Shown piece by piece: positions 1-7,127 of a stretch of DNA of 11,932 bases. The notes below the pieces were generated by a model, which was given only the letters and a program-made list of their open reading frames with translations, was not told the origin of the DNA and ran no database searches. Source of the stretch: Humitalea sp038323655 (GTDB lineage: Bacteria; Pseudomonadota; Alphaproteobacteria; Acetobacterales; Acetobacteraceae); assembly GCA_038323655.1 (NCBI GenBank), contig JBBQHE010000140.1, positions 1 to 11,932 of the forward strand, written 5' to 3'. The stretch's first letter is position 1. Every line of letters begins with the position of its first letter. The translations under genes were made by a program, and so were the position numbers.

Positions 1-83
1 GCACGCATCTGCATCTGGAACTGCTGGTGGGCGGCCAACGCATCGACCCCGCCCCCGCCTTTGGGATAGAGCCCTGCCCATGA
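1..83 (+). CDS. C-terminal fragment of M23/LytM-type peptidase (partial, 5' end outside window)
   Basis: An open frame enters from the left edge (first full codon at base 3) and ends at TGA 81-83. The visible residues begin THLHLELLVGGQRIDPAP. This matches the end of the LytM/M23 metallopeptidase domain, where HxH supplies a zinc ligand and is followed by a 'E.R.NG.P.DP' strand. The tail after the DP is short, as is usual when the LytM domain is C-terminal. The family cleaves peptidoglycan cross-links in the periplasm or acts as a catalytically dead amidase activator. Which applies cannot be judged, because the rest of the active site is outside the window. Its stop overlaps the start of the M3 peptidase gene in an ATGA, so the two are probably co-transcribed and translationally coupled. 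The family call rests on only about 26 residues. Confidence 0.72.
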   Translation, partial: THLHLELLVGGQRIDPAPAFGIEPCP

Positions 84-1753
84 CCCTGACCTTCGCCGAG
101 ATCACAGCCCCCCGCCCGGACCGCGACAGCCTGGCCGCGAGCCATGCCGCGATCCTGGCCAGACTCGACACCGATCGCGACCAGGCCATCGCTGACTGGG
201 ACCAGGCCCGCCGCGGCTATGACAGCTGGAGCGCGCTGGTCCACCTGCGCTTTTCCCAGGACACGACCGATGCCGCGGCCGATGCCGAGCGCGCCTATGC
301 CGATGGCCTGTCCCCCTACGCGCAGGAGCAGGAAATCGCGATCAAGCAGCGCCTGCTGGACGACCCCGACCGTGCGGGTGTGGCCGCCATCGTGGGCGAC
401 CACGCGCTGCGCCTCTGGCAGACCGACATCACCACCTTCCGCCCCGAGATCGCCGCCGACCTGGAGGAAGAAAGCCGCCTCACCGCGCGCTACACCGCCC
501 TCCTCGCCTCCGCGAAAATCGAGATCGCCGGGCGTACGGTGAACCTCTCGGGCCTGGCGCCCTTTGCCGAGGATGCCGATCGCGCTGTGCGGCATAAGGC
601 CGAGACGAAGCGCTGGGCCTTCTTCGCCGAACATGGCGCCGAATTGGATTCGATCTACGACAGCCTCGTGAAACTCCGCCATGGCATGGCGCAAAAACTT
701 GGCGATGCCTCCTTCACGACCCTCGCCTATCGCCGCATGCGCCGCGTGGACTACGACGCGGCTGATGTCGCGCGGTATCGCGACCAGGTGGCCGAGCATG
801 TGGTGCCGCTGGTCGCCAGGCTGCTGGAACAGCGCCGCCAACACTTCGGCTGGGACCGTGTGCGCGCCTGGGACGAGGCGCTGATCGACCCCGCGGGCAA
901 CCCCCGGCCCATCGGCGACCACGACACGCTGGTCGCCGCTGCCCAGACCATGTTCGACCGCATGGACCCGCGCCTCGGCGATTTCTATCGCATGATGGCG
1001 GCCGGCGGGTTTCTCGACCTGAAGAACCGGCCGGGCAAGGCCGGCGGCGGGTTCTGCACGTCGTTTCCCAATGCCGGGGTGCCTTTCATCTTCGCCAATT
1101 TCAACGGCACGCACCACGACATCGGCGTCTTCACCCATGAGATGGGCCATGCCTTCCAGAATTGGGAAAGCCGCGACCAGCCGGGAATCGACCTGCTCTG
1201 GCCGACCATGGAGGCCGCCGAAATCCATTCCATGGGGCTTGAGTTCCTGACCCATCCGCAGATGGGGCTGCTGGTCGGCGATGACGCTGCAGAGCGCTTC
1301 ATCCGCATGCACCTGATCGGCAGCCTGGCCTTCCTGCCCTATGGCGTCTGCGTCGATCACTTCCAGCACGAGGTTTTCGCCAACCCCGATGCCACGCCCG
1401 CTGAACGCCATGCGATTTGGCAGCGGCTGGAACGGCGCTACATGCCCTGGACCGATTTCGGCGACATTGCCTATCCGGCGATGGGGGGGCGCTGGCAGGC
1501 CAAGCAGCACATCTACAATTCGCCCTTCTATTACATCGACTACACCCTCGCCCTGTGCTGCGCGATGCAATTCTGGGCCCAGGCACGACAGGACCCGAAA
1601 GCAGCCCTCGACGCCTATATCGCCCTCTGCGGCCGCGGCGGCGCCATGCCGTTCCAAGGACTGGTCGCTTCGGCCGGATTGGTGTCGCCCTTCGCCGATG
1701 GCGCCCTGTCCGGGGTGGTGCGAGAAGCCGAGGCGGTGCTGGGATTGGGTTGA
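80..1753 (+). CDS. M3-family oligoendopeptidase (PepF-like zinc metallopeptidase)
   Basis: This is a complete 557-residue cytoplasmic zinc peptidase that hydrolyses short peptides, probably in peptide recycling. The M3 active site is intact: HEMGH at residues 353-357 gives two zinc-binding His and the catalytic Glu. Glu381, in the E-I-H-S motif 28 residues after the first His, fits the third zinc ligand. The family's substrate-binding segment PFYYIDY is at about 482-488. The stretch before the motif, with FANFNGTHHDIGVFTHE, is typical of the oligoendopeptidase F branch, and the length is close to that group's usual 550-620 residues. No signal peptide or membrane segment is visible. The ATG at 80 overlaps the upstream stop (ATGA), which supports this start through translational coupling; the ribosome-binding site itself is weak. 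It converges on the aminotransferase gene. Substrate preference cannot be read from sequence. Confidence 0.93.
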   Translation: MTLTFAEITAPRPDRDSLAASHAAILARLDTDRDQAIADWDQARRGYDSWSALVHLRFSQDTTDAAADAERAYADGLSPYAQEQEIAIKQRLLDDPDRAGVAAIVGDHALRLWQTDITTFRPEIAADLEEESRLTARYTALLASAKIEIAGRTVNLSGLAPFAEDADRAVRHKAETKRWAFFAEHGAELDSIYDSLVKLRHGMAQKLGDASFTTLAYRRMRRVDYDAADVARYRDQVAEHVVPLVARLLEQRRQHFGWDRVRAWDEALIDPAGNPRPIGDHDTLVAAAQTMFDRMDPRLGDFYRMMAAGGFLDLKNRPGKAGGGFCTSFPNAGVPFIFANFNGTHHDIGVFTHEMGHAFQNWESRDQPGIDLLWPTMEAAEIHSMGLEFLTHPQMGLLVGDDAAERFIRMHLIGSLAFLPYGVCVDHFQHEVFANPDATPAERHAIWQRLERRYMPWTDFGDIAYPAMGGRWQAKQHIYNSPFYYIDYTLALCCAMQFWAQARQDPKAALDAYIALCGRGGAMPFQGLVASAGLVSPFADGALSGVVREAEAVLGLG

Positions 1754-1808
1754 CCGGCTCTACGCCGCTGCTGTGGCCCTACGTGACTGGTCACGCCGGC
1801 CTGGCCGA

Positions 1809-1827
1809 GGGCTTGGCGGCAAAGCCC
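1809..1827. terminator. Possible bidirectional terminator hairpin between convergent genes
   Basis: GGGCTT (1809-1814) and AAGCCC (1822-1827) form a 6-bp inverted repeat around a 7-nt loop. It lies in the 159-bp gap between the ends of the M3 peptidase and aminotransferase genes. Position suits a shared terminator, but no T-run follows on either strand, so it may work only with other factors or not at all. Confidence 0.3.
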
Positions 1828-1855
1828 CACCCAACGGCCACGGGTCCAGGACCGC

Positions 1856-1919
1856 GATCGGCCCCAGCCGTCAGTTCCCAGAGGTCAGTTCCCAACCGTC
1901 AGTCCCCAGCCATCAGGCA
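1856..1919. repeat. 14-bp tandem repeat (about 4 imperfect units) at the convergent junction
   Basis: Units start at 1870, 1884 and 1898, exactly 14 bases apart, with shared core GTCAGTYCCCA. A degenerate unit precedes them at 1856 (10 of 14 bases match the unit at 1898). A decayed partial unit follows at 1912 and runs into the aminotransferase stop codon (TCA 1913-1915 on the plus strand). The pattern looks like slippage-generated duplication of noncoding sequence. No function is evident. Confidence 0.65.
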
Positions 1920-3106
1920 ACCGCCGCTGTCGCCCCGGCCTGCCGGCGCGCCAGCCAGGCGCCGATGCGGGCCAGGGCTTCGTCCAATACATGATCCTGT
2001 TTGCAAAACGCGAAGCGAGCGTAGTGGGAAGGCGCGTCGGGTCCGGCGTAGAAGGCCGAAACAGGGATGGCGGTGACCTTGGCTTCCACGGTCAGTGCCC
2101 GGCAGAAGGCAACATCATCGCCGTGGAAGCCGACCGGCCGGACGTCGGCGGAGACGAAATAGGAGCCGCGCGCCTCCAGCACGCCGAAGCCGAGGGCTGC
2201 GAGGCCCGCCGCCATCCGGTCGCGCTTGGCGGCAAGGGCGCCCGACAGGCCGGCGAAATAGGCGTCGTCCTTGCCAAGACCAACGGCGACCGCGCGTTGC
2301 AGGTTCGGCGGCGTGGTAAAGGTCAGCAACTGGTGCGCCTTGGCGACGGTGGCCGCCAGCGACCGATCGGCGGTGACGTAGCCGATCTTCCAGCCGGTCA
2401 GGCTGAAGGTCTTGCCGGCGCTGCTGATGCGCATGCAGCGTTCGCGCATTCCCGGCAGGGTCATCAGCGGAATGTGGCGCCAGCCGTCAAAGGTCAGGTG
2501 TTCATAGACCTCGTCGCAAATCGCGAAGCAGTCATGGCGCTGAACGAGGTCGGCGATGAAGGCCAGTTCGGCCGAGGTGAAGATCTTGCCCGTGGGGTTG
2601 CCCGGGGAGTTGATCAGGATCGCCTTGGTCTTTGGCCCAAACGCGGCGGCCAGTTCCTGGCGTGGCAACTCCCACTTGGGCGGGGTCAGCCGCACCAGCT
2701 TCGGGATCGCGCCCAGCATTTTCACGACCGGCAGGTAGGTGTCGTAAAGCGGCTCGATCAGGACGCATTCGTCGCCCGGGTTCAGCACGGCCATCAGGCA
2801 GGCGGTGATCGCCTCGGTGGCACCCGAGGTCACCACCACTTCCGACACCGGATCAACCGTTATGCCATAGAAACGGGCATTGGCGGCGGCAACCGCCTGG
2901 CGCAGTTCCGGCACGCCCGTCAGCGGCGGATACTGGTTGCGGTGATCCAGCAGCGCCTCGGCCGCGGCCTGCAGCACATCGGCCGGGCCTTCCACATCGG
3001 GAAAACCCTGGCCCAGGTTGATCGCCTGGTGTTCGACCGCGAGGGCCGACATCACCGTGAAGATGGTCGTGCCGGTGCTGGCCAGGAGCGTGTTCTGCGA
3101 GCGCAT
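1913..3106 (-). CDS. PLP-dependent aminotransferase, class I/II (kynurenine/methionine aminotransferase-like)
   Basis: This 397-residue fold-type I aminotransferase transfers an amino group between an amino acid and a 2-oxo acid in the cytoplasm. Visible features are the LGQGFPD substrate segment (31-37), SPGNPTG (168-173 region) with the cofactor-contacting Asn170, and CDEVYEH with Asp198 and Tyr201. The Schiff-base lysine is Lys232 in SAGKTFSLTGWK, and Arg364 in HYARFAF should bind the substrate carboxylate. The GKTFS.TGWK context is closest to the kynurenine-oxoglutarate/YbdL methionine aminotransferase branch, but specificity is not certain. The start at 3106 (MRSQNTLL) is preferred because homologues begin there and a GGGA lies just upstream. 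An in-frame ATG at 3184 would add 26 low-complexity residues (AVPGAGAGDF...) without a ribosome-binding site. The gene is divergent from glnB and convergent with the M3 peptidase. Confidence 0.92.
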   Translation of the reverse strand: MRSQNTLLASTGTTIFTVMSALAVEHQAINLGQGFPDVEGPADVLQAAAEALLDHRNQYPPLTGVPELRQAVAAANARFYGITVDPVSEVVVTSGATEAITACLMAVLNPGDECVLIEPLYDTYLPVVKMLGAIPKLVRLTPPKWELPRQELAAAFGPKTKAILINSPGNPTGKIFTSAELAFIADLVQRHDCFAICDEVYEHLTFDGWRHIPLMTLPGMRERCMRISSAGKTFSLTGWKIGYVTADRSLAATVAKAHQLLTFTTPPNLQRAVAVGLGKDDAYFAGLSGALAAKRDRMAAGLAALGFGVLEARGSYFVSADVRPVGFHGDDVAFCRALTVEAKVTAIPVSAFYAGPDAPSHYARFAFCKQDHVLDEALARIGAWLARRQAGATAAVA

Positions 3107-3141
3107 CGTCTGTCCCGAGGGGGCGAGAGGCGGCCCGACAA

Positions 3142-3155
3142 GGGGGAAATCCCCC
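3142..3155. repeat. Inverted repeat GGGGG-AAAT-CCCCC upstream of aminotransferase
   Basis: A perfect 5+5 bp dyad with a 4-base centre, 36-49 bases upstream of the aminotransferase start. It could be an operator half-site pair or a leader hairpin in the aminotransferase mRNA. Short G/C runs are common in such DNA, so function is unproven. Confidence 0.4.
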
Positions 3156-3386
3156 GCCCCGGCCCCGGGCACAGCACCCAACATGTAGCCGGCGGCGAAA
3201 ACCTACAATCCCGCTGGCGCCACTGCCGCCCATTGAGGCAGGCTGCCGCCGGTCTGGGCGGCGCCGGCGTCGGCTTTCGGCATTTTCCGAGGCCGCTGGC
3301 GTTGCCGCCCCGGCATGGACCATGCGACACATTGGATGCACGGACGCGATGGGTTGCCGGCGAGATAGCGTGCGGCGACCACGCGC

Positions 3387-3402
3387 GGAGGAGACCGGAG
3401 GG
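3387..3402 (+). promoter_or_regulatory. Doubled Shine-Dalgarno-like sequence before glnB
   Basis: GGAGGAG (3387-3393) and GGAGGG (3397-3402) lie 12 and 3 bases before the ATG at 3406. Neither is at the ideal distance, but together they mark 3406 as the start. That choice gives the canonical 112-residue PII protein, rather than the 28-residue-longer in-frame reading from 3322. Confidence 0.6.
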
Positions 3403-3405
3403 CCC

Positions 3406-3744
3406 ATGAAGAAAATCGAGGCCATCATCAAGCCATTCAAGCTGGATGAAGTGAAGGATGCGCTGCACGAAATCGGGCTTCAGGGCCTGACCGTCGTTGA
3501 AGCCAAGGGCTTCGGCCGCCAGAAGGGGCATACCGAGCTCTACCGCGGCGCCGAATATGTCGTGGACTTCCTGCCGAAGGTGAAGATCGAAGTGATCTGT
3601 GCCGACGACGTCTGCGAACGCGCAATCGAGGCCATCACGGCTGCCGCACGCACGGGGCGGATCGGCGACGGCAAGATCTTCGTGACAGACGTTACCGAGG
3701 TCATTCGTATTCGCACCGGCGAACGCGGCGAGGAAGCCGTCTGA
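3406..3744 (+). CDS. glnB: PII nitrogen regulatory protein GlnB
   Basis: This is a 112-residue PII signal transducer, exactly the family's standard length. PII trimers bind ATP/ADP and 2-oxoglutarate and report cell nitrogen and energy state to glutamine synthetase adenylyltransferase and, in many proteobacteria, to NtrB. The start MKKIEAIIKPFKL is diagnostic. The T-loop (about 37-55) holds Tyr51, the site uridylylated by GlnD, and a second Tyr at 46. The C-terminal signature GRIGDGKIFV (about 81-90), followed by the Arg101/Arg103 area, forms the nucleotide pocket. glnA follows after 110 bases in the same direction, the classic alphaproteobacterial glnBA arrangement, so the two are probably co-transcribed. 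GlnB rather than GlnK is favoured because the neighbour is glnA and not amtB. Confidence 0.97.
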   Translation: MKKIEAIIKPFKLDEVKDALHEIGLQGLTVVEAKGFGRQKGHTELYRGAEYVVDFLPKVKIEVICADDVCERAIEAITAAARTGRIGDGKIFVTDVTEVIRIRTGERGEEAV

Positions 3745-3793
3745 ACCGTACCGGCCGCGGCATGCCTCATGCAGGGCAGTCGCTGCCACCACC

Positions 3794-3814
3794 CCCGGCG
3801 GCCAGGCTGCCGGG
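3794..3814 (+). promoter_or_regulatory. Strong intercistronic hairpin between glnB and glnA
   Basis: CCCGGCGGC (3794-3802) pairs with GCTGCCGGG (3806-3814) around a CAG loop, giving 9 bp with one G-U pair. It lies 41 bases before the glnA start. There is no T-run directly after it (a short TTTT follows 14 bases later), so it is not a classical terminator. It may stabilise the glnA message or mark an RNA-processing site that lets glnA be expressed above glnB. Confidence 0.55.
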
Positions 3815-3843
3815 ACCTAGACCGACATTTTGACGAGAGAGAC

Positions 3844-3850
3844 AGGGGAA
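3844..3850 (+). promoter_or_regulatory. Ribosome-binding site of glnA
   Basis: AGGGGAA ends 4 bases before the ATG at 3855 and supports that start for the MAKKPAS reading. Confidence 0.6.
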
Positions 3851-3854
3851 CAGG

Positions 3855-5297
<1,443 letters not shown>

Positions 5298-5320
5298 GCC
5301 CCAGGCTCTGATCGAGACAG

Positions 5321-5347
5321 CGGCCGCCGGGCGACCGGCGGCCGTTT
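5321..5347 (+). terminator. Rho-independent terminator after glnA
   Basis: CGGCCGCCGG (5321-5330) pairs perfectly with CCGGCGGCCG (5335-5344) around a GCGA tetraloop and is followed by TTT (5345-5347). It starts 24 bases after the glnA stop. The stem is very strong; the T-run is short, as is common in GC-rich genomes. It should end the glnBA transcript. Confidence 0.88.
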
Positions 5348-5382
5348 GCGTATCCGAAGCACCACCGCCTCGCTCAAGAGGC

Positions 5383-5410
5383 TTCACACCCCGCAACCTG
5401 ACCCTGCTAG
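5383..5410 (+). promoter_or_regulatory. Possible promoter for the secreted GlcG/HbpS-like gene
   Basis: TTCACA (5383-5388) and TGCTAG (5405-5410) are separated by 16 bases, resembling weak -35 and -10 boxes. They sit after the glnA terminator and 25 bases before the start codon. The match is loose. Confidence 0.28.
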
Positions 5411-5435
5411 GCTTGCCTCGACAGGGAAGGCTGGC

Positions 5436-5927
5436 ATGCGGGTTCTGACATTGGGTTTGGCGTTTGGCCTTCTGGCGGGCGGTGCCTCGGCGCAATTGCC
5501 GACGCAGCGTGTCCTGCCGCTGGCAGTGGCCCTGGCCATCGCCCAGGGCGCGCAGGAGTCCTGTGCCGCCTCCGGCTACCGTACCACCACCCATGTGCTG
5601 GACCGCACCGGACGTACGATCGTCGTGCTGCGCGGCGACGGCGCCAATCCGCACACCTTCGAAAACAGCCGGCGCAAGGCCTATACCTCGGTGACGCTGC
5701 GGGTCGCCTCCGCCGAGGTCGCCCGACGCCTCGCCAACCCCGCGACGGTGCAGACCACCACGGCGCAATTGACCCTGCCAGGCATGATCGCCCTGGCCGG
5801 TGCCCTGCCGATCATGGCGGGCGATGAGCTTGTGGGCGGGGTTGGCGTCTCAGGCGCGCCTGGCGGCGAGCGGGACGAGGTCTGTGCCAAGGCAGGCATC
5901 GACCGGGCGACCGACCAGCTCCGCTGA
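5436..5927 (+). CDS. Secreted GlcG/HbpS-family (DUF336) protein
   Basis: A 163-residue protein of the GlcG/HbpS (DUF336) family. The family's members include the Streptomyces haem-binding protein HbpS and GlcG proteins encoded in glycolate operons. Residues 1-19 form a clear Sec signal peptide (MRV, hydrophobic core, ASA cut site), so the mature protein is periplasmic or secreted. Family hallmarks are THVLDRTGRTIVVLRGDGA (52-70), the FENSRRKAYTS helix (75-85) and GGVGVSGAPGGERDE..CAKAGID (134-156). There are two Cys, at 43 and 150. The start at 5436 is chosen for the signal peptide and for GGGAAGG at 5424-5430; an in-frame ATG at 5346 would bury the signal. It has its own short upstream region after the glnA terminator and converges on a two-component operon. 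Ligand (haem or other) is unknown. Confidence 0.88.
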   Translation: MRVLTLGLAFGLLAGGASAQLPTQRVLPLAVALAIAQGAQESCAASGYRTTTHVLDRTGRTIVVLRGDGANPHTFENSRRKAYTSVTLRVASAEVARRLANPATVQTTTAQLTLPGMIALAGALPIMAGDELVGGVGVSGAPGGERDEVCAKAGIDRATDQLR

Positions 5928-5930
5928 TCG

Positions 5931-5985
5931 GACCGGGCAAGCGCGGCCAGACTTCGTCAGACGCGCCCGCGCAACCGGGCCGGTC
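5931..5985. terminator. Nested inverted repeats in a convergent gap (possible bidirectional terminator)
   Basis: Outer arms GACCGG (5931-5936) and CCGGTC (5980-5985) enclose inner arms GCGCGG (5941-5946) and CCGCGC (5967-5972). They span the whole gap between the secreted protein gene and the receiver gene and touch the latter's stop codon. No T-run is present, so terminator function is only suggested by position. Confidence 0.33.
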
Positions 5986-7114
5986 AGCCCCGCAGCACCA
6001 ACTCGGCGCAGAGTGCCACCCGCGCCCTTTGCGTCAGCAGCATGCGCCCGCCATGGCGCGCGACCAGCGCCTCGGCCAACTGCGCGCGCAGCGGAGACAT
6101 TTCGCGTACCTGCTCCCAGGCATCCTCGGCGACGGCATCGGTCTCGCCGGCATCAGTCGTCCGGCCCCAGAGTCCCTCGACCCAGAGCGAGGTCTCACCG
6201 GCGGCGCTGGCGCCGCGCAGCACGACCCGCCCGCCGCGCGGCGTCATCTCCACTGCAAGGCGCAGCACCACGCCGAGCACCTGGCGCAGCCTGGTCCGGT
6301 CGGCCGTCACCATCGGCCAGGCGCCGGGGGCGAGCTGCAGCGCGATGCCCTTGGCCTCGGCTCGCGAATGTTCCGCCTGCATCGCCAGCCGCGCGACACA
6401 GGCGCTGTCGATCCGCTCCAGGCTCAGCACCAGGCTGCCCTGTTCGAGCATGGCCAGGGTCAGCAGGTCGTCCACAGTGGCGACGAGCGATTCGGCGCCG
6501 CGGCGAATTTCCGCGGCACTCTCCATCACCTCCGGCGTGCCGCCATGCTGTTCCAGCAACTCGGCATAGCCGAGGATCGGCACCAGCGGCGTGCGCAACT
6601 CATGCATCAGCCCGCGTAGGGCCGCGACCCCGGCATGCAGCGTCCGGTCAAGGCGCAGCGACGGGTCCTGGGCCTGGTCCTCGATGGTCAGCCCGGTCTG
6701 GGCAACACGGCGCCGCCCACCGGCACGCGCCATGGCGCGCCCGGTCGCGGCGAAGATGTCCTGCAGCCGGAATGGCTTGCGAACGAAGTCAAAGGCACCC
6801 ATGCGCACGGCATCGATCGCGTCGTCCAGCGTCGCGTGGCCGGTCATCAGGATCACTTCCAGCGCCAGCGCCTCACCGCGCAGCGCCAGCGCGTCGCGGG
6901 TCAGCGCCAGCCCATCGCCGCCGGGCATCCGCACGTCGGAAATCATCACCCCGATCCCCGGCGCCTGGCGCAGGCGATCAAGCGCCGCGGCCGCATCGTT
7001 CACTGCCTCCACCGCATAGCCTTCGTCGCGCAGGGCTTCGGCCAGTTCAGCCGCGACCTGCGGCTCGTCGTCCACGACCAGGATAGCCAAGCCCGTTGTC
7101 GTCGCTGCTGTCAT
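5984..7114 (-). CDS. Response regulator receiver fused to histidine-kinase-like module with degenerate ATPase domain
   Basis: A 376-residue soluble signalling protein. Residues 8-128 are a complete receiver domain: acidic pair Asp15/Asp16, phosphoacceptor Asp60 in ISDVRMPGGDG, Thr91 and Lys113 in RKPF. Residues about 160-228 form a HisKA-like dimerisation helix pair with His171 in LMHELRTPLVPILGYAELL. The C-terminal part (about 230-376) aligns with a HATPase domain, but its N-box reads QVLGVVLRLAVEMTP with no Asn, the DxGxG box is VEGLWG, and GxGLGL is replaced by SPLRAQL. It therefore should not bind ATP normally. The start at 7114 follows GAGGGA and lies 13 bases after the upstream kinase stop, so the two form one operon and the kinase is the likely phosphodonor. 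There is no DNA-binding domain. It may be a phosphorelay intermediate or a signalling scaffold. Confidence 0.9.
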   Translation of the reverse strand: MTAATTTGLAILVVDDEPQVAAELAEALRDEGYAVEAVNDAAAALDRLRQAPGIGVMISDVRMPGGDGLALTRDALALRGEALALEVILMTGHATLDDAIDAVRMGAFDFVRKPFRLQDIFAATGRAMARAGGRRRVAQTGLTIEDQAQDPSLRLDRTLHAGVAALRGLMHELRTPLVPILGYAELLEQHGGTPEVMESAAEIRRGAESLVATVDDLLTLAMLEQGSLVLSLERIDSACVARLAMQAEHSRAEAKGIALQLAPGAWPMVTADRTRLRQVLGVVLRLAVEMTPRGGRVVLRGASAAGETSLWVEGLWGRTTDAGETDAVAEDAWEQVREMSPLRAQLAEALVARHGGRMLLTQRARVALCAELVLRG

Positions 7115-7127
7115 CGCATCCCTCGTC

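Larger units (their letters stand above)
3107..3405. other. Divergent control region between aminotransferase and glnB
   Basis: These 299 bases carry no supported gene; open frames here are extensions or shadows of the flanking genes. The region must hold the promoters for both the aminotransferase and the glnB-glnA unit. A G5-AAAT-C5 dyad lies at 3142-3155. No convincing sigma-70 or sigma-54 promoter was found. The best GG-N10-GC match, near 3214-3227 in CTGGCGCCACTGCCGCC, lacks the usual CAC and TTGC context. Confidence 0.6.

Noticed and set aside
3107..3184. N-terminal extension of the aminotransferase from the ATG at 3184
   Set aside because: The extra 26 residues are low-complexity Gly/Ala/Pro with no ribosome-binding site, and the conserved family N-terminus begins at the ATG at 3106.
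3212..3228. Candidate sigma-54 promoter (GG-N10-GC) upstream of glnB
   Set aside because: Only the GG and GC dinucleotides fit. The CAC after GG and the TT before GC are missing, and such a pattern is frequent by chance in DNA this rich in G and C.
1991..3409. 472-codon plus-strand open frame opposite the aminotransferase
   Set aside because: The minus strand carries all aminotransferase motifs including the PLP lysine. The plus-strand translation has Arg/Gly/His-rich shadow composition and no family features.
5800..7086. 428-codon plus-strand open frame running from the secreted protein gene over the receiver gene
   Set aside because: It is composed mostly of Arg, Ala, Pro and Ser, overlaps the end of a real gene in another frame, and is antisense to the well-supported receiver protein.
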